Position numbers and translations under genes: made by a program. From Sphingobacteriaceae bacterium GW460-11-11-14-LB5 (lineage in GTDB: Bacteria; Bacteroidota; Bacteroidia; Sphingobacteriales; Sphingobacteriaceae), in NCBI GenBank assembly GCA_002151545.1, contig CP021237.1, forward strand, positions 1,550,001 to 1,614,000: 64,000 nt of DNA, read 5' to 3'. A model generated the notes under the pieces. The model saw only the letters and a list, made by a program, of their open reading frames with translations, did not search any database and was not told where the DNA came from. Numbering within the stretch: the stretch's first letter is position 1; each line of letters opens with the position of its first letter. Of this stretch, positions 53,001 through 64,000 are shown in pieces.

Positions 53001-56000
53001 AATAGGATCTACAGTTACTATCCCTGCCGGACAAACCACGGCAACGGTAAGTGTACCGGTATTGAACGACAATATTGCAGAAGGTACGGAAACCGTTATT
53101 TTGACGATGGCACCCACGACCAGCAACGCTTCAGTTACGGCCAGCACGACTCCTGCAACCGTTAATATTACAGATAATGATACTTCAGTAGCCACCATTA
53201 CTGCAGGTACACCAGGTAATGAAAATGGACCTTCTGATGGTACATTTACGGTTACTCTAAGTAATCCATCTGCGCAGCCAACTACTTTAACTTACACTTT
53301 AAGTGGAACAGCTACTGAAGGCAGCGATTACAGTACCATTGTAACGAAAACCATTACCATCCCGGCCGGACAAACTACGGGTACTATTACCATTCCGGTA
53401 TTAAGCGATAATATTGTCGAGGATACAGAAACCGTAATTGCAACTTTAACCAACTCGGGCAATCCGCTGGTAACCGTAAGCAATACGCCTGCAAGCATTA
53501 ACATTAGCGATAATACCACAGCAACCGTAACCGTAGCTGCTACAACGAATGGGGCAGAACCTGCAACACCAGGTTTGTTTACCTTTACCTTAAGCAATGT
53601 AGCGACCACTGATACACAGATTAGCTATACGGTAACCGGAACAGCTACAAGTGCTGGAGATTACACCGCTATCGGGACAACGGTAACCATCCCTGCCGGA
53701 CAAACCACTGCAACGGTAAGTGTACCGGTATTGGATGATAATATTGCAGAAGGTATGGAAACCGTTATTTTAACCATGACCGCTGCAACCAATAATGCTT
53801 CGGTTACGGCAAGTACAATACCGGCTACTGTTAACATTACAGATAATGATACGGCCATAGCCAGCATTGCTGCAGGAACAGATGGTGCTGAAAACGGCCC
53901 TGTAAATGGAACATTTGTGGTTACCTTAAGCAATCCTTCTTCGCAGCCAACCACCATTACCTATACTATTGGCGGAACAGCAACAGAGGGTAGCGATTAC
54001 AGTCCGATTGTAACTCAAAGCATCACGATCCCAGCCGGACAAACTACAGGTACCATTACCATTCCGGTATTAAGCGATAATATTGTAGAAGGACCAGAAA
54101 CCGTGGTCGTTACCTTAACCAATTCGGGTAATCCATTGGTAACGGTAAACAATACGCCTGCTAGCATCAGTATTGCTGATCAAACTACCGCTACCGTAAC
54201 AGTAACCGCTACTGCAAATGGGGCAGAGCCAGCTACTGCAGGTCAGTTTACATTCACCTTAAGCAACGTTTCTACAACGGATACGCAGATTACCTATTCG
54301 GTAGGTGGAACTGCTACAAGTGGAGGCGATTATACTGCTATCGGTACAACGGTAACTATTCCGGCCGGACAAACTACTGCTACGGTGAGCGTACCGGTAT
54401 TGAACGACGACCTGGTAGAAGGAAACGAAACGGTGCTATTAACCATGTCTGCTATGACAAATAATAGTGCTATTACAGCAAGTACCACACCAGCAACGGT
54501 TAACATTACAGATAACGATACCGCAATTGCCACCATTACCGCCGGAACAAGTGGTAATGAGAGCGGCCCGGTAAACGGCACATTTACGGTAACTTTAAAT
54601 CATCCATCAGCAACTGATACACAGCTTAGTTATACGGTAGGAGGAACTGCAACAGAAGGTGGTGATTATACCCCAATTGTGAAAACCATCACCATTCCTG
54701 CTGGTCAAACTACCGGAACCATTATTATTCCGGTATTGGCAGATGCGATAGTAGAAGGCGCAGAAACGGTTGTTGTAACTTTGGGTACTTCAAACAACCC
54801 ATTGGTTAGCGTAAATAATAACCCTGCCACTATTAATATTCTGGATAACAACACGGCTAGTGTAAGCATTTCTACCACACCAACAATAAATGAGGCAGCT
54901 GGAACGGCAACGTTCACCGTTACTTTAAGTACAGCAGTACAAAACTCATTCAGTGTTGATTATAAAACGGTAGATGGAACCGCTACAGCTGGTTTAGATT
55001 ATACCGCAACAACAGGTACATTGATGTTCCCTGCAAATTCGCCGGCAGGTGCAACATTAACGTTTACTGTTCCGGTTAATGATGATAATCTGGTTGAGCC
55101 ATCAGAAACTTTGAGCGCTGTACTAAGCAATATTCAAGGTGGATTGGTAACCATCGGAACGTCAACAGCATTGGTTACCATTACCGATAACGATACCGCT
55201 GTGGCCAGCATTGCTCCAGGTACCAATGGTAGCGAAACTGGTCCGGTTAGCGGAACATTTGTCGTAACCTTAAGTAATCCATCGGCTACCGATACACAGA
55301 TTACCTATACTTTGGGCGGATCTGCAACAGAGGGCATCGATTACACGACCATCGTAACCAAAACGATTACGATCCCTGCAGGGCAGACTACCGGAACAAT
55401 CAGTATTCCTGTAATTGTTGATGCCGTAGCAGAAAGCACCGAAACGGTTATTGCGACTTTGGGTACTTCGAATAACCCTGCCATTTCGGTAAATACTGTG
55501 CCTTCGAGCATCAATATTCTCGATGCCAATACCGCCAACGTAAGTATCTCGATCAACGCGGCCAGCATTGGCGAAGCAGTTGGTACAGTAACGTTATCGG
55601 TTACCTTAAATATTGCGGTTCAAAATAGCTTTACTGTTGATTATAAAACAGCGAATGGCACGGCCTTATCGGGATTAGATTACACTGCAACCAGTGGAAC
55701 CATAACCTTCCCGCCAAATTCGCCGGCAGGTACAGTATTCGATGTCGTTATTCCGATAATTGATGATCACCTGATCGAAAATTCAGAAGCGTTTACTGTT
55801 GGATTAAGTAATGTGGTAGGGGCAGACGTTGCCATTGGCGCAAGTCCGGCGACAGTAAATATTGCTGATAATGATAGTGCTGTAGCCACCATCACTGCTG
55901 GTACCAATGCCAATGAAAATGGTTTGGTAAACGGGCTGTTTAACGTTACGCTAAGCAATCCGTCAGCCACACCTACAACCTTAACTTTCGGTTTAACCGG

Positions 56001-59000
56001 ATCAGCAACAGAAAGCGCCGATTATGGTGCCATTACGAAAACAATCATCATTCCTGCAGGTGAAACCACCGGAAGCATCTCTATTCCGGTAATGAAAGAT
56101 GTATTGGCGGAAGGTACAGAAACGGTAATTGCAACCTTAACAGCTTCGAGCAATCCGGTAATTACAGTGAATAATACACCTGCAACAATAAATATCATTG
56201 ATGAAGATGTGGCCAAAGTAAGCATATCTGCTACACCAGTAATTAACGAAAATGCAGGTACAGCAACCTTCACCGTAACCTTAAATACGGCCGTGCAGAA
56301 TAGCTTCAGCGTAAATTATGCTACAGCCAACGGTACTGCCATATCAGGTGCCGACTATACGGCTACCAGCGGAACTTTAACTTTCCCTGCCAACTCATTA
56401 GCGGGTGCCACCTTAACGTTTACGGTTCCGGTTAACGATGATAATCTGGTTGAACCATCAGAAAACTTAAGTGCCACACTCAGCAATGTTACGGGTGGTG
56501 TGGTTACGCTTGGTACATCATCGGCAACTGTTACCATTACGGATAATGATACTTCGGTCGCAAGCATCAGTGCCGGTACAAACGGAAACGAAAACGGACC
56601 TGTAAACGGATCATATACCGTAACTTTAAGCAATCCATCATCTACCGATACCCAGATTACTTTCACTGTTGGCGGTACCGCTACAGAAGGCAACGATTAT
56701 ACTGCGATTACCAGAACCATTACCATACCGGCAGGTCAAACTGTTGGAACAATAATGGTTCCTGTGGTCACTGATTTAGTTGTAGAAGGAAATGAAACCG
56801 TAATTATTACCTTAACGAGTACCAATAATCCTTTGGTAAGCGTAAGCAATACGCCTGCAAGCATTAATATTCTGGATAACAATTCAGTAGCGGCCAGTAT
56901 ATCGCTGTTCCAAAGTAATGTAGATGAAGCTTCGGGCACTGCAACCTTTACCGTAACCTTAAGCGGGGCAGTACAGAATGCATTTAGCGTTGATTATAAT
57001 ACTTCGAACGGAACGGCCACCGCTGGTTTAGATTATGTAGCAACCAGCGGAACATTAACATTCCCTGCAGGTTCGGCAGCGGGTTCGAGCTTAACCTTTA
57101 CCGTACCGGTTATTGACGATAATCTGGTAGAACCAAGTGAAACTTTCAATGGAATAATCAGTAACGTAACGGGTGGATTGGTTACTATTGCAGACGGTTC
57201 GGCTACAGTAACCATTACCGATAATGATTCGTCAGTAGCAAGCATTACGCCAGGTACTACAGGAAATGAAAACGGACCAGTAAACGGAACATTTACCGTT
57301 ACTTTAAGCAAACCGGCATCTACTGATACACAGATTACTTATACTTTAAGTGGAACGGCAACTGAAGGAAGTGATTATGCTACGGTAACCAAAACCATCA
57401 CCATTCCTGCTGGTCAAACTACTGGAACGATTATCATTCCGGTATCGGCCGATGCAATTGTTGAAGGAACTGAAACGGTTTTAGCAACACTAACGGCCTC
57501 TGGAAATCCATTGGTAACCATAAGCAACACCTCAGCAACGATTAACATCTTAGATAATACAGATGGGGTAGTAACGGTAGCTGCAACAGCAGATGGTGCT
57601 GAGCCTGCTACGCCGGGTCAGTTTACCTTTACGCTAAGCCGTGTATCAGCAACGGATACCAAAATTACCTATTCGCTAAGTGGAACGGCAATCAGTGGAA
57701 CCGATTATACCGCTATTGGTAATACGGTAACCATTCCTGCCGGACAAACGACGGCGACTGTATCGGTACCAGTATTAAATGATAATATTGTGGAAGGAAC
57801 CGAAACGGTTGTATTAACCATGAATGCTACCACCAACAACGGTTCGATCCTTGCAAGCACAACGCCAGCAACCGTGAATATTACCGATAGTGGTTCTTCA
57901 ATTGCTTCTATAACAGCCGGTACAAATGGTAACGAAAATGGTCCGGCTAACGGAACATTCACCGTTACCTTGAATAATCCTTCAGCTACCGATACCCAGA
58001 TTACCTATACCTTAACAGGAACGGCTACCGAAGGCAGTGATTATGCAACAATTGTAACCAAAACCATTACCATCCCTGCAGGTCAAACCAGCGGAACGAT
58101 TACCATTCCGGTATTAAGCGATGCATTGGCAGAAGGTACGGAGAACGTGATGGCTACATTACTAACTTCTGGTAACCCTTTAATTACCGTAAGTAATGTT
58201 CCAGCAAGCATTAATATTATTGATAACAATGCTGCAACAGTGAGCATCTCAACTGATCCATCTATCAATGAATCAGCAGGTACAGCTACATTTACAGTAA
58301 CACTAAATGCTGCTGTTCAAAATGCGTTTACGGTAGGTTACACCACAAGCGATGGAAATGCAACTGCCGGTTTCGATTATACAACAACCAGCGGAACCTT
58401 AACTTTCCCTGCAGGTGCTGCGTTAGGTACAAGCCTGACATTTACCGTTCCAGTTAACGACGACAATATTGTTGAACTGAATGAAACGTTTAGCGGTACA
58501 ATTAATAATGTATCAGGCGGAGTGGTAACCATTGGTATAAGTACAGCAACCGCTACCATTATCGATAACGATACTGCAGTGGCTACCATTACGGCAGGTA
58601 TTGACGGTAACGAAAACGGCCCTGCAAATGGAACGTTCATAGTAACCTTGAGCAAAGCATCGGCTACCGATACTCAGCTTACCTACACTTTAGGTGGTAC
58701 AGCAACCGAGGGTAGTGATTATACTGCGATTACCAAAACGATTACCATTCCTGCTGGTCAAACTACCGGAACCATTAATATTCCGGTATTAACCGATGCA
58801 GTTGTAGAAGGTACTGAAAATGTTATTGCTACTTTAACGGCTTCAGGAAATCCACAGGTAACCGTTAGCAATGTTGCGGCAACCATTAACATTGCCGATA
58901 ACAATAATGCAACGGTAAGTATTTCTACAAGTCCAACAGTTAACGAAGCAGCAGGTACAGCTACCTTTACCGTAACCTTAAATGCAGCTGTTCAAAATTC

Positions 59001-62000
59001 ATTTACAGTTGATTATGTTACTGGTAATGGAACAGCACAGGCAGGATTAGACTACACCACCACAAACGGAACATTAACCTTCCCTGCAGGTGCTGCGGCT
59101 GGTGCTACCTTAACGTTTACCGTTCCGGTTAACGATGATGATATTGTTGAAACGAACGAAACATTTAGCGCAAGCATTAGCAATATAACTGGTGGATTGG
59201 TAACTATTGCCACAAATACGGCAAGCACAACCATTATCGATAACGATGCTTCTGTCGCGACAATTACAGCCGGAATAAACGGTAACGAAACTGGTTCTGT
59301 AAATGGAACCTTTACCATAACGCTAAGCAAAGCATCTGCTACGGATACACAGCTTACTTATACCTTAGGTGGTACAGCAACAGAAGGTAGTGACTATAGT
59401 CCGGTTGTAACTAAAACTGTAACGATTCCTGCTGGTCAGACGACTGCAACCATTACGATTCCGGTATTGGGCGATGCGCTTGTGGAAGGAGCAGAAACCA
59501 TAATCGCTACCTTAACCGGTTCGGGTAACCCGGCGGTAACGGTAAACAATGTTCCGGCAACAATTAATATTCTCGACGGATCAAATACAACAGTTACCGT
59601 AAGCGCAACTGCCGATGGAGCTGAACCTTCAACACCTGGTCAGTTTACCTTTACTTTAAGTAATGTATCAACAACCGATACCCAGATTGCTTATACCGTA
59701 ACGGGTACGGCAACAAGTGGTGCAGATTATACTTCAATTGGTACAACAGTAACCATACCTGCCGGACAAAAAACAGTAACCGTTGCTGTTCCGGTTCTTG
59801 ATGATAATCTTAACGAAGGAAACGAAACGGTCATCTTAACGATGAATGCAATAACCAATAATGCATTAATCACCGCAAGTACCATACCTGCTACCGTTAA
59901 CATTAGAGATAACCGTGCACCTGTTGCCACCGCGCCAGTCATCACGACTCCTGAAGACAGCCCGGTTAACGGAACAATTACCGCTACTGATGCCGATGGC
60001 GATCCACTTACTTTCACGGTAAGCACGCCTCCTGCACACGGAACGGTAGTGGTAAATGCTGATGGTACCTACACTTATACGCCAGCCACAAATTATAACG
60101 GTACCGATACATTCACGGTAACCGTTAGTGATGGCAAAGGTGGTACCACTACAGTAACCGTTTCTGTAACCGTAAATCCGGTTAATGATGTGCCTGCTGC
60201 AACTGCACCAGCCATCATCACCAATAAAAATACGCCATTTAACGGTACCATTACAGCCAGTGATGTAGATGGCGATCCGTTAAGCTTCACGGTCACTACA
60301 CCTCCTGCACACGGTACTGTCGTGGTAAATCCAGATGGAACATATACTTATACACCAGCCAATAATTACAGTGGTACGGATGTATTTACCGTAACGGTAA
60401 GCGATGGAAAAGGTGGAACAGCTACCGTAACAATCAACGTAACGGTTAACCCAACCAATGTTGCTCCAGTAGCAACTGCACCAACGGTTATCACTAACGA
60501 AGATGCTTCAGTTAACGGAACAATTACCGCTACTGATGCAGATGGCGATCCACTTACTTTCACGGTAAGCACGCCTCCGGCTCATGGAACGGTAGTGGTA
60601 AATGCTGATGGTACCTACACTTATACGCCAGCTACAAACTATAACGGTACCGATACGTTCACGGTAACCGTTAGTGATGGCAAAGGTGGTACCACTACAG
60701 TAACGGTATCGGTAACCGTAAATCCGGTTAATGATGTACCTGTTGCAACTGCACCGGCCATCATCACCAATAAAAATACGCCAGTTAACGGTTCCATCAC
60801 GGCCAGTGATGTAGATGGCGATCCATTAAGCTTCACCGTCACTACGCCTCCGGCTCACGGTACTGTCTTGGTAAATCCGGATGGAACATATACTTACACA
60901 CCGGCCAATAATTACAGTGGTACCGATGTATTTACCGTAACGGTAAGCGATGGAAAAGGTGGAACAACTACCGTAACAATCAACGTAACGGTTAACCCAA
61001 CCAATGTTGCTCCAGTAGCAACTGCACCAACGGTTATCACTAACGAAGATGCTTCAGTTAACGGAACAATTACCGCTACTGATGCAGATGGCGATCCACT
61101 TACTTTCACAGTAAGCACGCCTCCGGCTCACGGAACGGTAGTGGTAAATGCTGATGGTACCTACACTTATACGCCAGCCACAAACTATAACGGTACAGAT
61201 ACATTCACGGTAACTGTTAGTGATGGCAAAGGTGGTACCACTACAGTAACGGTATCGGTAACCGTAAATCCGGTTAATGATACACCTGTTGCAACTGCAG
61301 CAACCATTACTACACCGCAAAATACAGCAAGCAACGGAACAATAACCGCAAGCGACGTAGATGGCGATGCACTGACCTTTACAGTAAGCACCCCGCCGGC
61401 ACATGGTACAGTAGTGGTAAATACCGATGGTACTTATACTTATACACCAACTCCGGGTTATGTCGGTAATGATACTTTCAGCATAACGGTAAGTGATGGC
61501 AAAGGTGGTACCACAACCGTAACTGTTCCGGTAACAGTAACCTTAGTACCAGCTCCGGCAATGAGTTTAACCAAAGCAGCTACCAATACGGTGAGCAAAG
61601 TTGGCGATGTAATTAATTACAACATTGTGGTAACCAACACGGGTAATGTAACCTTAACCAATGTGGCGGTTTCAGATGCTGGTGCCGATGCGGGATCAAT
61701 TATTCCGCTTAGTATTGCCAGCCTGGCGCCAGGTGTAAGTGTTACGGTAACTGCAAGGCACACCCTTACCTTAACCGAGGTGAATGCAGGTTCATTTAGC
61801 AATCAGGCTTCAGCAACTGCACAAACGCCTGGTGGTGGTACTATAAACAAACCACGGTCTGATGATCCGGGTACGCTGGCTGCAGATGATGCTACGGTAA
61901 CCTTAATTGCTCCGGCTTCTACCATTACCCTGGTTAAAACAGGAACGTTAAGTGCCGATGGAAATAGTATCACTTATAATTTCAGTGTTAAAAACACCGG

Positions 62001-63153
62001 AAATGTAACCTTACACATTATTACGCTGGTCGATGCTAAACTTGGACTGAACAGGGTGATCCCAGGTACGCTTGCTCCGGGTGCTACTGTAACCGACAGT
62101 TATGTTTATCAGTTAACACAAGCAGATAAAGATGCCGCAAGCGTAACCAATAGTGCAACCATCACTGGTCAAACACCGGCAAATGTTTCGGTTACCGATA
62201 TCTCGGGTACAGCCGAAAATAACAATACGCCAACTGTAACACAGATTCCGGTTATGGGCGCTATCGCTTTGGTTAAAACAGCGGCATTTAGTGGTAATCA
62301 GGTAACCTATACCTTTACCATCAAGAACACGGGAACCAATACTTTAAATACCATAACCTTAACCGATGCAAAACTTGGCTTAAGCAATAAGGTAATTGCA
62401 GTACCTGGTGGTTTAGCCCCTGGAACCGCTATAACCAATGTGGAAGTATATACTTTAACACAGGCCGATAAAGACCTGGGAACAGTAACCAATACCGCTA
62501 CGGTAAATGCCAAAACACTTGGTGGTGTGAATGTATCCGATGCTTCGGGAACTTCCGAAAATAATAATACCGCAACCGTTATCACATTCCCTAAATCGCC
62601 GAAAGCGGTTGATGATGTGGGCGGTACGGTAGCAAATAAATCGGTTACCATTAATGTATTGGCAAATGACGATCCTGGAAATTCTACACTTGATAAATTA
62701 ACGGTAGAAATTGTAGGTCAGCCTCAGCATGGTAAAGTAACGGTGAACGCTGATGGTACCATTACCTATACCCCTGATCCAGGTTACACCGGTGATGATA
62801 CTTTTACCTACAGAGTGAAAGATGCCTTTGGCTATTACACCAATGTGGCAGCAGTAACTTTAACGGCTAACTTCGCCGGGCTCACCATACCTAACCTGTT
62901 TACGCCAAACGGTGATGGTATAAATGATACCTTCGAAATCCTGGGCATCAACCAATATCAGGTTAATGAACTGCAGATTGTTAACCGTTGGGGTAACGAG
63001 GTATTCCGTGCCAAAGGCTATCAGAATAACTGGACAGGCGAGGGCTTGAATGAAGGCACTTATTACTACTTACTGCGTGTTAAAAAAGCAGGAAGCGATC
63101 AGTACGAAGTGTTTAAAGGTTACATTACATTAATCAGAGCGTTTAAAAAATAA
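38092..63153 (+). CDS. Giant T9SS-secreted Calx-beta/TSP3 repeat adhesin (8353 residues)
   Basis: This is a paralogue of the first giant at both ends but has a different middle. A signal peptide with a ~31-residue n-region ends near residue 50 (AAFG before QTYKTHY). An IgGFc-binding-like domain (~52-500), a DUF11 domain (~555-680) and Ig/PKD-like domains (~680-1310) follow. Next are an Asp-rich thrombospondin-3-like region (1316-1988), cadherin-like domains (~1990-2760), forty Calx-beta domains (~2761-7275) and six 91-residue cadherin/VCBS-like repeats (~7276-7820). Three DUF11-type domains (~7820-8165) and one more Ig-like domain precede a CHU_C type B sorting domain with [11 protein letters not shown] at ~8267-8277. 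Calcium binding is strongly suggested. The role is inferred as long surface adhesin or matrix protein. The partner PorP/SprF gene follows after 60 bases. Confidence 0.92.
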   Translation: MNKNLHSLSRYSHIFFGEKINLTKQFGSSFARWVVFLFAIVIFNFGAAFGQTYKTHYIAPAPWQYWSQANELIVTTNTVGTTVNVKKSDGTLVTTLTPTPAAPAVYRFVGNPNTISANALNTILNDRGIIVEGNNPITVNIRNVASDAYTDANIKGNSALFSFGDAAIGTSFRVGYYRDGLSNVVYSVMALENNTTIKLNGTAITTLNTGQSYIFQTAIGGLVESSAPVVMNSGSNLDSPAGCGDGVFNPVPPVTSLGSEYLIIRSAGNSTAEQTTIVATQANTTLTITNYNTNGSLASTNSYTLVAAGSFVTIPNGVVGSQYSSSRVLSTKNVVAYSGTATSCEVDMLTLAPVATCGGSLVAKTYKFRNSSGGDLTYFGYITTKSATDKVLLTTTGSSTTNYTNTDIETIAGVGVRRQLGSTGNYIIDFTNANINSPATLTFTSGTRMNIAMVQTGGGYSMSNFITPLPEQALKPILSQTACSSATLSADPTGIAPFQWYFNGVAIPGATGMTYAPTESGTYTITSKLDCGISAQSLPITVALCNVDRAITKTVDNATPAVNGSVKFTLTASNIGVGTALGVSVTDLLKSGYTYVSHTASTGTSYVNTTGVWNIGSLGPNASATLVITAKVNASGDYSNSATITGTQSDPNTANDAVTISTTPITAISLTSPSSPPSDAQTVCIGTAITNITYSIGGTATGANVVGLPAGITQNYNSSTKILTISGTPTTATSGAQSYTVTTTGGSPNVSASGTIRVNGIVGTPVFAAGSTSTRCQGAGTQTYTATAANTTGITYSINTTGSEAVINATTGEVTFSPLFNGTAIVTASAAGCTPKTATHTITVTSTGTITGASPVCSGSNGTLTLANTTATPVRWEFSTDNGTTWSTYLPNTTSTTLNYTNLNVTTSFRAIVSGGGCTNAPSTPVTISVTTRPSISNQNYNLCVSGSFNFAPVEAPAGTTYTWSAPVISGGTVTGATTGTNASSVAQTLTNTGTTTANVVYTVTPTNAGCSGSTFTITTVIGPNISASAGNPATLCSNGTFSVSPTSSNANVKYTWTASLISGSNVTGFSDATTAVSAPISQTLVNNSAASATVRYTVTPVLDNCSGNTFTFDVTVQSAVTPGTIAANQTICANTTPAPISSTANGTGAGTITYTWENSTNGTTWNVIAGATSATYAPGALTQTTQYRRTTVSTLNGTVCQSATTSPVVITVGTASTITTQPVNQNVRALSNVTLNVATTGGSGTSQYQWQLSTNNGTNFTNISNGSLYSGATTNILTITGVNSTMEGYKYRVLVTQTDNACASVISNVVNLTIDSDRDGVPDSIDQDDDNDGIPDTVEGISDFDNDGIPNYLDVDSDNDGIVDAIESNGNPNNDPDNDGRFGIGAFVDTDGDGLANAVDPNNGGTPLVIQDKDKDGKPNYLDLDSDGDGIPDTYEAAFYIIDSENDGIIGTGPIVDADKDGLSDLNDPDFVTISTLFNQDRDFDGLSNYLDIDADNDGIIDIVEGLPTTLYVAPKGLDTDGDGIDDAYDVNNGGAISGYSNADGGSAPDYVDTDAENDGFRDWLENAVTSPLEVDVKNNQTGASTPDGIMDLLPDADGDGLADIYDNDNGNTSPIGYATNGGQTPLSMPDVQVPGGERDWRSSSDYDKDGVPDGIDLDDDNDGILDTVDGMTDTGGRDGLPNYHDLDSDGDGVPDVIEAGGSDPDNNGLPGIGLIGPANVDANGVPLAANGGYTPPDKDGDGVPNFLDLDSDNDGINDVIENGGPDVDGDGKVGTGLTNDFDNDGIVDIADDYNNITGTLTGDPSGTPVTVKDNDGDGIPNYLDLDSDGDGIKDSVEGVTDTDGDGIPNFLDLDSDGDGIPDNIEAQSTAGYLPPSGVDANNDGLDDAYGAGIVPVNTDGADQADYLDLDSDNDGDSDTIEAYDTDNNGIANVVALGTDADKDGLDDAFDNNDAANNPTNGQNPNSFPNLDTPATAERDWREDYNIAPIATVPASISVVEDTPKTISGISFADADAGNLNVVVTLSVPSGQGTISATSEAGIAIAGTGTNAITITGNISAINTFIAANKVTYAPLANANGNVTLTVNINDQGNTGGPALTDTKTLTLSIQPVNDIPSVANVAKNGTEDTNVVFTGADFTNQFTDVDGTLAKIQVLSLPPAAQGVLKLNGVDVTIGQEITTANLANLVFVPAPNFNGNVSFSYNGSDGLAYANAPANVNITIAAINDNPVIAAVSKAGAEDVTLNFTASDFTGNFTDADGDALNKIQVVTLPPASQGVLKLNGTNIVTGQEIAAVDLANITFVPAPNFNGTVTFKWNGSDGTAYATVQNDVNIIIAPVNDLPTIGNINLTTVEDVNLPFTLGNFTSNFNDIEGDALSKIQLSNLPPIAQGTILLNGSAVSAGQEILASEIPNLVFVPGLNFNGNVSFNWAGNDGTSYSAIAAVNISVTPVNDAPVVDDFGKSGDEDTIIPFAITDFTTRFTDVENSALSKIQIVSLPANGTLKLNGLNITAGQEINNADLDKITFVPNANFNGSTSFSWNGSDGTVYANVAKNVNITINPINDAPSFTKGADQLINANAGAQTINNWATAVVAGPADELASQTLNFVVSNNSNTSFTVQPAIDASGNLTYTPSGNFAGKVTVTVVLNDNGGTANGGVDQSAAQTFIISIKPVGLTDNANTLVNTPVTTDVKANDGATATNTTVLAGNGAHGTTSVDASGKVTYTPNAGYTGTDSYTYTLTTADGVVSDPVTVNVSIYPTVVLSGPASVNENAGAVNYTLTLTGTAGTILASPVTVQTGITPNTTNAADYNFSSSTITFPAGSVVGAASGTITFPVTIIDDNILENTEDYSVSIGSLTGPASLGNASVSTSIVDNDNAAVAINNISVAEDITGGLATFTVTLTGAVQNSFTVNFATADGTAVQPGDYTATTGTVTFPAGSVNGATQTFTVPVINDNITETSETFTATLSGITGPATIATATGTATITDNDAATVSISATPVSYDEAAGTATFTVTLNNAIQNAFTVDYATVDGTATAGTDYTAKNGTITFVAGSAAGATQTFTVAITNDNLVELGETFAATLSNVTGGLVTIATGTANATITDNDSSVASITAGTTGNENGPVNGTFTVNLSNPSSTDTEITYTLGGTATEGADYDNIVTKKIIIPAGQTSGTITIPVKTDLAAEGTETVIATLLASNSALVSITTTPADKTASINILDNNTATVSISTSPTSIDEAAGTATFTVTLNSAVQGAFDVTYTTTNGTAIAGLDYTATSGTLNFPANSAAGATLTFTVPINNDNLVEPGETFNGTLTGVTGGLVTIGTAIAPVTITDNDTSVATIAAGVNGNETGPIKGTFVVTLSNPASTDTQLTYTLGGTATEGSDYSTVVTKTITIPAGQTTGTITLDVQPDAVTESTETITATLATSNNAVTVNTTPASINIIDANTASISISTTPTINETAGTATFTVTLNNAVQNPFSVNYSTADGTALAGLDYTATSGTLIFPANAAAGSTLTFTVPINNDVIAEASETFTATLSGVTGGVVIISNATATATIVDNDAATVSITAGTSGNENGPVNGTFTVTLSNPSSTDTEITYTLGGTATEGTDYSTIAKTIIIPAGQTTGTITIPVQTDLLVEGTETVVATLVSTTSALVNVSPIPADKTATINITNNTTASITVAATNDGAEPGTPGLFTFTLSNAATTDTQVTFAVSGTASSGTDYTSLGTTVIIPAGQTSKTVQVLVQDDTFVEPGETVILTMTAATSNPAITASTIPATVNIADNDQATVAINNVSLVENAGNATFTVTLTGNVQDAFTVNYSTANGTAIAGSDYTATTGSVTFPAGSVSGATQTFNIPVINDAITESAENFTVTLNSISAGSAVTIPAAGATGTASITDDDAASVAINSVSALENVGSMAFTVTLTGNIQDALSINYTTADNSAIAGSDYTAQTGVVTFPAGSVSGATQTILIPVTNDNITESIETFKVTLSGASAPLSITQAEGIGTINDNDVATVSISATPASIDEAAGTATYTVTLSNAVQAGFSVDYGTSNGTAISGSDYTAATGTLNFPAGSLAGATLTFTVPITNDNVVEPNETINATISNVTGGLVTIATSTATVTITDNDTSVATISAATNGNENGPVNGTYTVTLSNPSATDTQLTYSLSGSASEGTDYSNIVTKTITIPAGQTTGTITIPVLTDALVEGTETVVATLTASNNTAVTVSNTPASINIADNTTATVTVAASADGAEPGTPGQFTFTLSNVSATDTQITYSVSGTAGSGADYTSIGTTVTIPAGQTTATVSVPVLDDNIAEGSETVILTMTAATSNAAITASTTPAIVNITDNDSSVASITAGIAGNENGPVNGTFTVILSNPSSTDTQLTYTLNGTATEGNDYTAIVTKTITIPAGSTTGTITIPVLSDATVEGTETVVAALATSGNPLVTVNNTAASININDNNAATVSISATPASINEADGTATFTVTLSAAVQNAFTVDYATNNGTAIAGVGLDYTATSGTLTFPAGSPAGATLTFSVPVNNDNLLEPNETFNATISNVTGGLVSIATSTATVTMTDNDTSIATITAGLNGDETGPVNGTFTVTLSNPSSTDTQLTYNLGGSATEGSDYSAIVTKTITIPAGQTTGTITIPVLADAVSESIETVIGTLASSSNPSVNISATAASINILDANTASVSISTTPTVNEADGTVTFTVTLNNAVQNAFTVDYTTTNGTAIAGADYTTQTGTLSFPANAAAGDKLTFTVPINNDNIAESAETFSATLSNITGGVVLISNATATATIVDNDVSEATITAGIPGDENGPVNGTFTVSLSNPSSADTQLTYTIAGTATEGSDFTTITKTIIIPAGETTGTITIPVLTDAIVEGTETVTATLTTSGNPLVTISNSPATINIADNTTATVTVSATNDGAEPTTPGLFTFTLSNVSTTDTQITYSVGGSAISGLDYTAIGSTVTIPAGQTTATVSVPVLNDNIAEGTETVILTMAPTTSNASVTASTTPATVNITDNDTSVATITAGTPGNENGPSDGTFTVTLSNPSAQPTTLTYTLSGTATEGSDYSTIVTKTITIPAGQTTGTITIPVLSDNIVEDTETVIATLTNSGNPLVTVSNTPASINISDNTTATVTVAATTNGAEPATPGLFTFTLSNVATTDTQISYTVTGTATSAGDYTAIGTTVTIPAGQTTATVSVPVLDDNIAEGMETVILTMTAATNNASVTASTIPATVNITDNDTAIASIAAGTDGAENGPVNGTFVVTLSNPSSQPTTITYTIGGTATEGSDYSPIVTQSITIPAGQTTGTITIPVLSDNIVEGPETVVVTLTNSGNPLVTVNNTPASISIADQTTATVTVTATANGAEPATAGQFTFTLSNVSTTDTQITYSVGGTATSGGDYTAIGTTVTIPAGQTTATVSVPVLNDDLVEGNETVLLTMSAMTNNSAITASTTPATVNITDNDTAIATITAGTSGNESGPVNGTFTVTLNHPSATDTQLSYTVGGTATEGGDYTPIVKTITIPAGQTTGTIIIPVLADAIVEGAETVVVTLGTSNNPLVSVNNNPATINILDNNTASVSISTTPTINEAAGTATFTVTLSTAVQNSFSVDYKTVDGTATAGLDYTATTGTLMFPANSPAGATLTFTVPVNDDNLVEPSETLSAVLSNIQGGLVTIGTSTALVTITDNDTAVASIAPGTNGSETGPVSGTFVVTLSNPSATDTQITYTLGGSATEGIDYTTIVTKTITIPAGQTTGTISIPVIVDAVAESTETVIATLGTSNNPAISVNTVPSSINILDANTANVSISINAASIGEAVGTVTLSVTLNIAVQNSFTVDYKTANGTALSGLDYTATSGTITFPPNSPAGTVFDVVIPIIDDHLIENSEAFTVGLSNVVGADVAIGASPATVNIADNDSAVATITAGTNANENGLVNGLFNVTLSNPSATPTTLTFGLTGSATESADYGAITKTIIIPAGETTGSISIPVMKDVLAEGTETVIATLTASSNPVITVNNTPATINIIDEDVAKVSISATPVINENAGTATFTVTLNTAVQNSFSVNYATANGTAISGADYTATSGTLTFPANSLAGATLTFTVPVNDDNLVEPSENLSATLSNVTGGVVTLGTSSATVTITDNDTSVASISAGTNGNENGPVNGSYTVTLSNPSSTDTQITFTVGGTATEGNDYTAITRTITIPAGQTVGTIMVPVVTDLVVEGNETVIITLTSTNNPLVSVSNTPASINILDNNSVAASISLFQSNVDEASGTATFTVTLSGAVQNAFSVDYNTSNGTATAGLDYVATSGTLTFPAGSAAGSSLTFTVPVIDDNLVEPSETFNGIISNVTGGLVTIADGSATVTITDNDSSVASITPGTTGNENGPVNGTFTVTLSKPASTDTQITYTLSGTATEGSDYATVTKTITIPAGQTTGTIIIPVSADAIVEGTETVLATLTASGNPLVTISNTSATINILDNTDGVVTVAATADGAEPATPGQFTFTLSRVSATDTKITYSLSGTAISGTDYTAIGNTVTIPAGQTTATVSVPVLNDNIVEGTETVVLTMNATTNNGSILASTTPATVNITDSGSSIASITAGTNGNENGPANGTFTVTLNNPSATDTQITYTLTGTATEGSDYATIVTKTITIPAGQTSGTITIPVLSDALAEGTENVMATLLTSGNPLITVSNVPASINIIDNNAATVSISTDPSINESAGTATFTVTLNAAVQNAFTVGYTTSDGNATAGFDYTTTSGTLTFPAGAALGTSLTFTVPVNDDNIVELNETFSGTINNVSGGVVTIGISTATATIIDNDTAVATITAGIDGNENGPANGTFIVTLSKASATDTQLTYTLGGTATEGSDYTAITKTITIPAGQTTGTINIPVLTDAVVEGTENVIATLTASGNPQVTVSNVAATINIADNNNATVSISTSPTVNEAAGTATFTVTLNAAVQNSFTVDYVTGNGTAQAGLDYTTTNGTLTFPAGAAAGATLTFTVPVNDDDIVETNETFSASISNITGGLVTIATNTASTTIIDNDASVATITAGINGNETGSVNGTFTITLSKASATDTQLTYTLGGTATEGSDYSPVVTKTVTIPAGQTTATITIPVLGDALVEGAETIIATLTGSGNPAVTVNNVPATINILDGSNTTVTVSATADGAEPSTPGQFTFTLSNVSTTDTQIAYTVTGTATSGADYTSIGTTVTIPAGQKTVTVAVPVLDDNLNEGNETVILTMNAITNNALITASTIPATVNIRDNRAPVATAPVITTPEDSPVNGTITATDADGDPLTFTVSTPPAHGTVVVNADGTYTYTPATNYNGTDTFTVTVSDGKGGTTTVTVSVTVNPVNDVPAATAPAIITNKNTPFNGTITASDVDGDPLSFTVTTPPAHGTVVVNPDGTYTYTPANNYSGTDVFTVTVSDGKGGTATVTINVTVNPTNVAPVATAPTVITNEDASVNGTITATDADGDPLTFTVSTPPAHGTVVVNADGTYTYTPATNYNGTDTFTVTVSDGKGGTTTVTVSVTVNPVNDVPVATAPAIITNKNTPVNGSITASDVDGDPLSFTVTTPPAHGTVLVNPDGTYTYTPANNYSGTDVFTVTVSDGKGGTTTVTINVTVNPTNVAPVATAPTVITNEDASVNGTITATDADGDPLTFTVSTPPAHGTVVVNADGTYTYTPATNYNGTDTFTVTVSDGKGGTTTVTVSVTVNPVNDTPVATAATITTPQNTASNGTITASDVDGDALTFTVSTPPAHGTVVVNTDGTYTYTPTPGYVGNDTFSITVSDGKGGTTTVTVPVTVTLVPAPAMSLTKAATNTVSKVGDVINYNIVVTNTGNVTLTNVAVSDAGADAGSIIPLSIASLAPGVSVTVTARHTLTLTEVNAGSFSNQASATAQTPGGGTINKPRSDDPGTLAADDATVTLIAPASTITLVKTGTLSADGNSITYNFSVKNTGNVTLHIITLVDAKLGLNRVIPGTLAPGATVTDSYVYQLTQADKDAASVTNSATITGQTPANVSVTDISGTAENNNTPTVTQIPVMGAIALVKTAAFSGNQVTYTFTIKNTGTNTLNTITLTDAKLGLSNKVIAVPGGLAPGTAITNVEVYTLTQADKDLGTVTNTATVNAKTLGGVNVSDASGTSENNNTATVITFPKSPKAVDDVGGTVANKSVTINVLANDDPGNSTLDKLTVEIVGQPQHGKVTVNADGTITYTPDPGYTGDDTFTYRVKDAFGYYTNVAAVTLTANFAGLTIPNLFTPNGDGINDTFEILGINQYQVNELQIVNRWGNEVFRAKGYQNNWTGEGLNEGTYYYLLRVKKAGSDQYEVFKGYITLIRAFKK
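38245..39500 (+). other. IgGFc-binding-like N-terminal domain of adhesin 2
   Basis: Residues ~52-490 are collinear with the first giant protein: [60 protein letters not shown] and [16 protein letters not shown]. The conserved Cys residues are kept. The shared head and tail with unrelated middles define the paralogous pair. Confidence 0.7.
42037..44055 (+). repeat. Asp-rich thrombospondin-3-like calcium-binding region
   Basis: About 670 residues carry more than twenty motifs of the form D-x-D-x-D-G-(I/V/L)-x-(D/N), such as [22 protein letters not shown] and [11 protein letters not shown], with intervening NYLDLDSD segments. This is the thrombospondin type 3 pattern, which wraps many Ca2+ ions. 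It is strongly acidic and marks a stalk that should be rigid only in calcium. Confidence 0.88.
46372..59916 (+). repeat. Forty tandem Calx-beta domains in adhesin 2
   Basis: I count forty ~110-residue domains, each starting with a strand such as ATVSIS or SVATITAG and ending at a (N)I-x-D-N-(D/T/N) motif, with E-x-x-E-T calcium-site acids near the end. Three subtypes are mixed: [12 protein letters not shown]...[23 protein letters not shown] and [16 protein letters not shown]. They often alternate as pairs. Unlike the 303-bp array in adhesin 1, units differ widely at DNA level, so this array is older or is diversifying. Confidence 0.88.
59917..61550 (+). repeat. Six 273-bp cadherin/VCBS-like repeats
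   Basis: Six ~91-residue units contain [30 protein letters not shown] and [12 protein letters not shown]. They alternate between a [18 protein letters not shown] type and a TNKNTP type. Pairs recur with a 546-bp period (CCAACGGTTA at 60481 and again at 61027), so the duplicating unit is two domains. Confidence 0.9.
62886..63150 (+). other. CHU_C / T9SS type B C-terminal domain of adhesin 2
   Basis: The final ~88 residues contain [38 protein letters not shown] and the ending [11 protein letters not shown]. They are nearly identical in protein sequence to the tail of adhesin 1. This is the T9SS type B sorting signal. Confidence 0.95.
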
Positions 63154-63166
63154 GATATGAGGCTTT

Positions 63167-63196
63167 GTATAGTCTGGTTTTAAAATCAGACTATAC
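63167..63196 (+). promoter_or_regulatory. Intercistronic hairpin between adhesin 2 and porP/sprF 2
   Basis: GTATAGTCTG (63167-63176) pairs perfectly with CAGACTATAC (63187-63196), and the AT-rich centre can extend the stem to about 15 bp. It is followed by TTTAAG, not a T-run. It could be a weak attenuator or an RNA processing/stability element that sets relative output of the two genes. Cassette 1 has no such hairpin. Confidence 0.5.
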
Positions 63197-63213
63197 TTTA
63201 AGATATTAAGAAG

Positions 63214-64000
63214 ATGAAGAAATTAATATGGTTAATAGCAGGTTTGTTTTTGTTGCTTTCGCGGCCGGTATCTGCGCAGCAGGATGCCCAGTATAGCCAG
63301 TACATGTTCAACGGGATTTATATCAATCCCGCCTACGCCGGATATAAAGAGGTGCTGAATGTGCATAGCTTTTACCGTAGCCAGTGGACGGGTATTACCG
63401 GAGCACCTCGAAGCATGTCGCTGGCCGTAGATGCCATTGCAAACAGCGGCAACGTAGGTTTGGCCCTTCAGGTGGCAAGCGATAAGCTGGGTGCACAGAC
63501 CAACCTGAGTATTTATGGCAACTACGCCTACCGCATCAGGATGAATGATGATGGTAGTTCGAGATTGGCGCTGGGCTTGGGTGTGGGCATGGTACAGTTG
63601 GGTATAGACGGATCACTGCTGAACCCGAACAATCCGGAACCAAACCAGCCAGTAGGCATGCAGAGTACCATTGTGCCCGATGCAAGGGCAGGGGTTTACT
63701 TTGCCAACGATAGGTTTTATGCGGGTTTCTCAGCCGATAACCTGATTGCCACTTACATCGATATCGACCGTTATGCCTTTATCCCACAGCCAAAACCACA
63801 TTATTACCTGACCGCGGGCGCACTGTTTCCGCTTTCAGAAGATTTTCAGGTTAAACCTTCTTTTCTTTTAAAAGATGATCGGGGGGGACCAACGAGTTTA
63901 GATGTGAATGCATTTTTGATGATCAAAGATTTTATCTGGGTAGGCGGTTCGTACCGGACGGGTGTAAAGCTGTATGATAAAAGCTATTTGCAGCGTGATC
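63214..64000 (+). CDS. PorP/SprF-family T9SS outer-membrane protein (copy 2, cut by window end)
   Basis: The gene starts at ATG 63214 and stays open to the window end, giving about 262 residues of an expected ~323. The signal peptide (MKKLIWLIAGLFLLLSRPVSA) and all PorP/SprF blocks match copy 1 at 35631: QYSQYMFNGIYINPAYAGY, RSQWTGITGAPRSMSLA and PHYYLTAGALFPLSEDFQVKPS. Over the visible part only about six residues differ: four in the signal peptide, one Met/Leu, and Asn/Ser in DKNYL/DKSYL. DNA differences are mostly scattered synonymous changes. It follows adhesin 2 by 60 bases and should be its dedicated secretion partner. Confidence 0.93.
   Translation, partial: MKKLIWLIAGLFLLLSRPVSAQQDAQYSQYMFNGIYINPAYAGYKEVLNVHSFYRSQWTGITGAPRSMSLAVDAIANSGNVGLALQVASDKLGAQTNLSIYGNYAYRIRMNDDGSSRLALGLGVGMVQLGIDGSLLNPNNPEPNQPVGMQSTIVPDARAGVYFANDRFYAGFSADNLIATYIDIDRYAFIPQPKPHYYLTAGALFPLSEDFQVKPSFLLKDDRGGPTSLDVNAFLMIKDFIWVGGSYRTGVKLYDKSYLQRD

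Noticed and set aside
23935..61550. RTX-type secretion of the giant proteins
   Set aside because: No GGxGxDxUx nonapeptide repeats and no type I secretion genes are present; the CHU_C tail and PorP/SprF neighbour indicate T9SS.
38736..62651. Dozens of minus-strand open frames across adhesin 2
   Set aside because: They recur once per Calx-beta or VCBS-like unit and reflect codon composition of the real frame, not genes.

Overview
The window looks like chromosomal DNA of a Bacteroidota bacterium, most likely a Pedobacter-like member of the Sphingobacteriaceae. The evidence is two type IX secretion (T9SS) cargo proteins with gliding-motility (CHU_C) C-termini, each followed by a PorP/SprF gene; a FadL/OmpP1 porin; a type 3 (archaeal-like) prolyl-tRNA synthetase; a TIGR02757 protein; and promoter boxes of the Bacteroidota form TAnnTTTG. 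The genus is inferred from gene content and style, not from a database search.

Positions 1-17346 are mostly ordinary genes. They comprise CoA-transferase subunit B; a minus-strand pair of a five-LysM envelope protein overlapping a uridine kinase; Dps; a UbiD-family decarboxylase; an unrecognised two-helix membrane protein; a likely signalling operon (unknown soluble protein, multi-pass membrane protein, NarL-type histidine kinase, LuxR-type response regulator); a minus-strand pair of a Tyr/Gly-rich lipoprotein and an OmpP1/FadL porin; proS; a trans-sulfuration enzyme; a TIGR02757 protein; and a Crp/Fnr-like regulator. Clear hairpin terminators separate most units. Three apparent upstream starts (ubiD, proS and the second response regulator) are TTG codons that should be moved to downstream ATGs.

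Positions 17872-64000 are dominated by two related cassettes. Each has a giant secreted repeat protein (5913 and 8353 residues) followed by a PorP/SprF gene. Both giants share a signal peptide with a long n-region, an IgGFc-binding-like N-terminal domain, DUF11-type domains and the T9SS type B C-terminal signal. Their middles differ. The first holds six 225-bp Ig-like repeats, twenty-one repeats of about 303 bp that are nearly identical at DNA level, and four 294-bp repeats. The second holds an Asp-rich thrombospondin-3-like region, cadherin-like domains, forty Calx-beta repeats and six 273-bp repeats. The two PorP/SprF proteins are almost identical, and the second is cut by the window end. 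An orphan LuxR-type response regulator and a small disordered protein gene lie between the cassettes. The likely picture is two long calcium-stabilised surface adhesins, each exported by T9SS with its own PorP/SprF partner, with repeat number in the first able to change by recombination.
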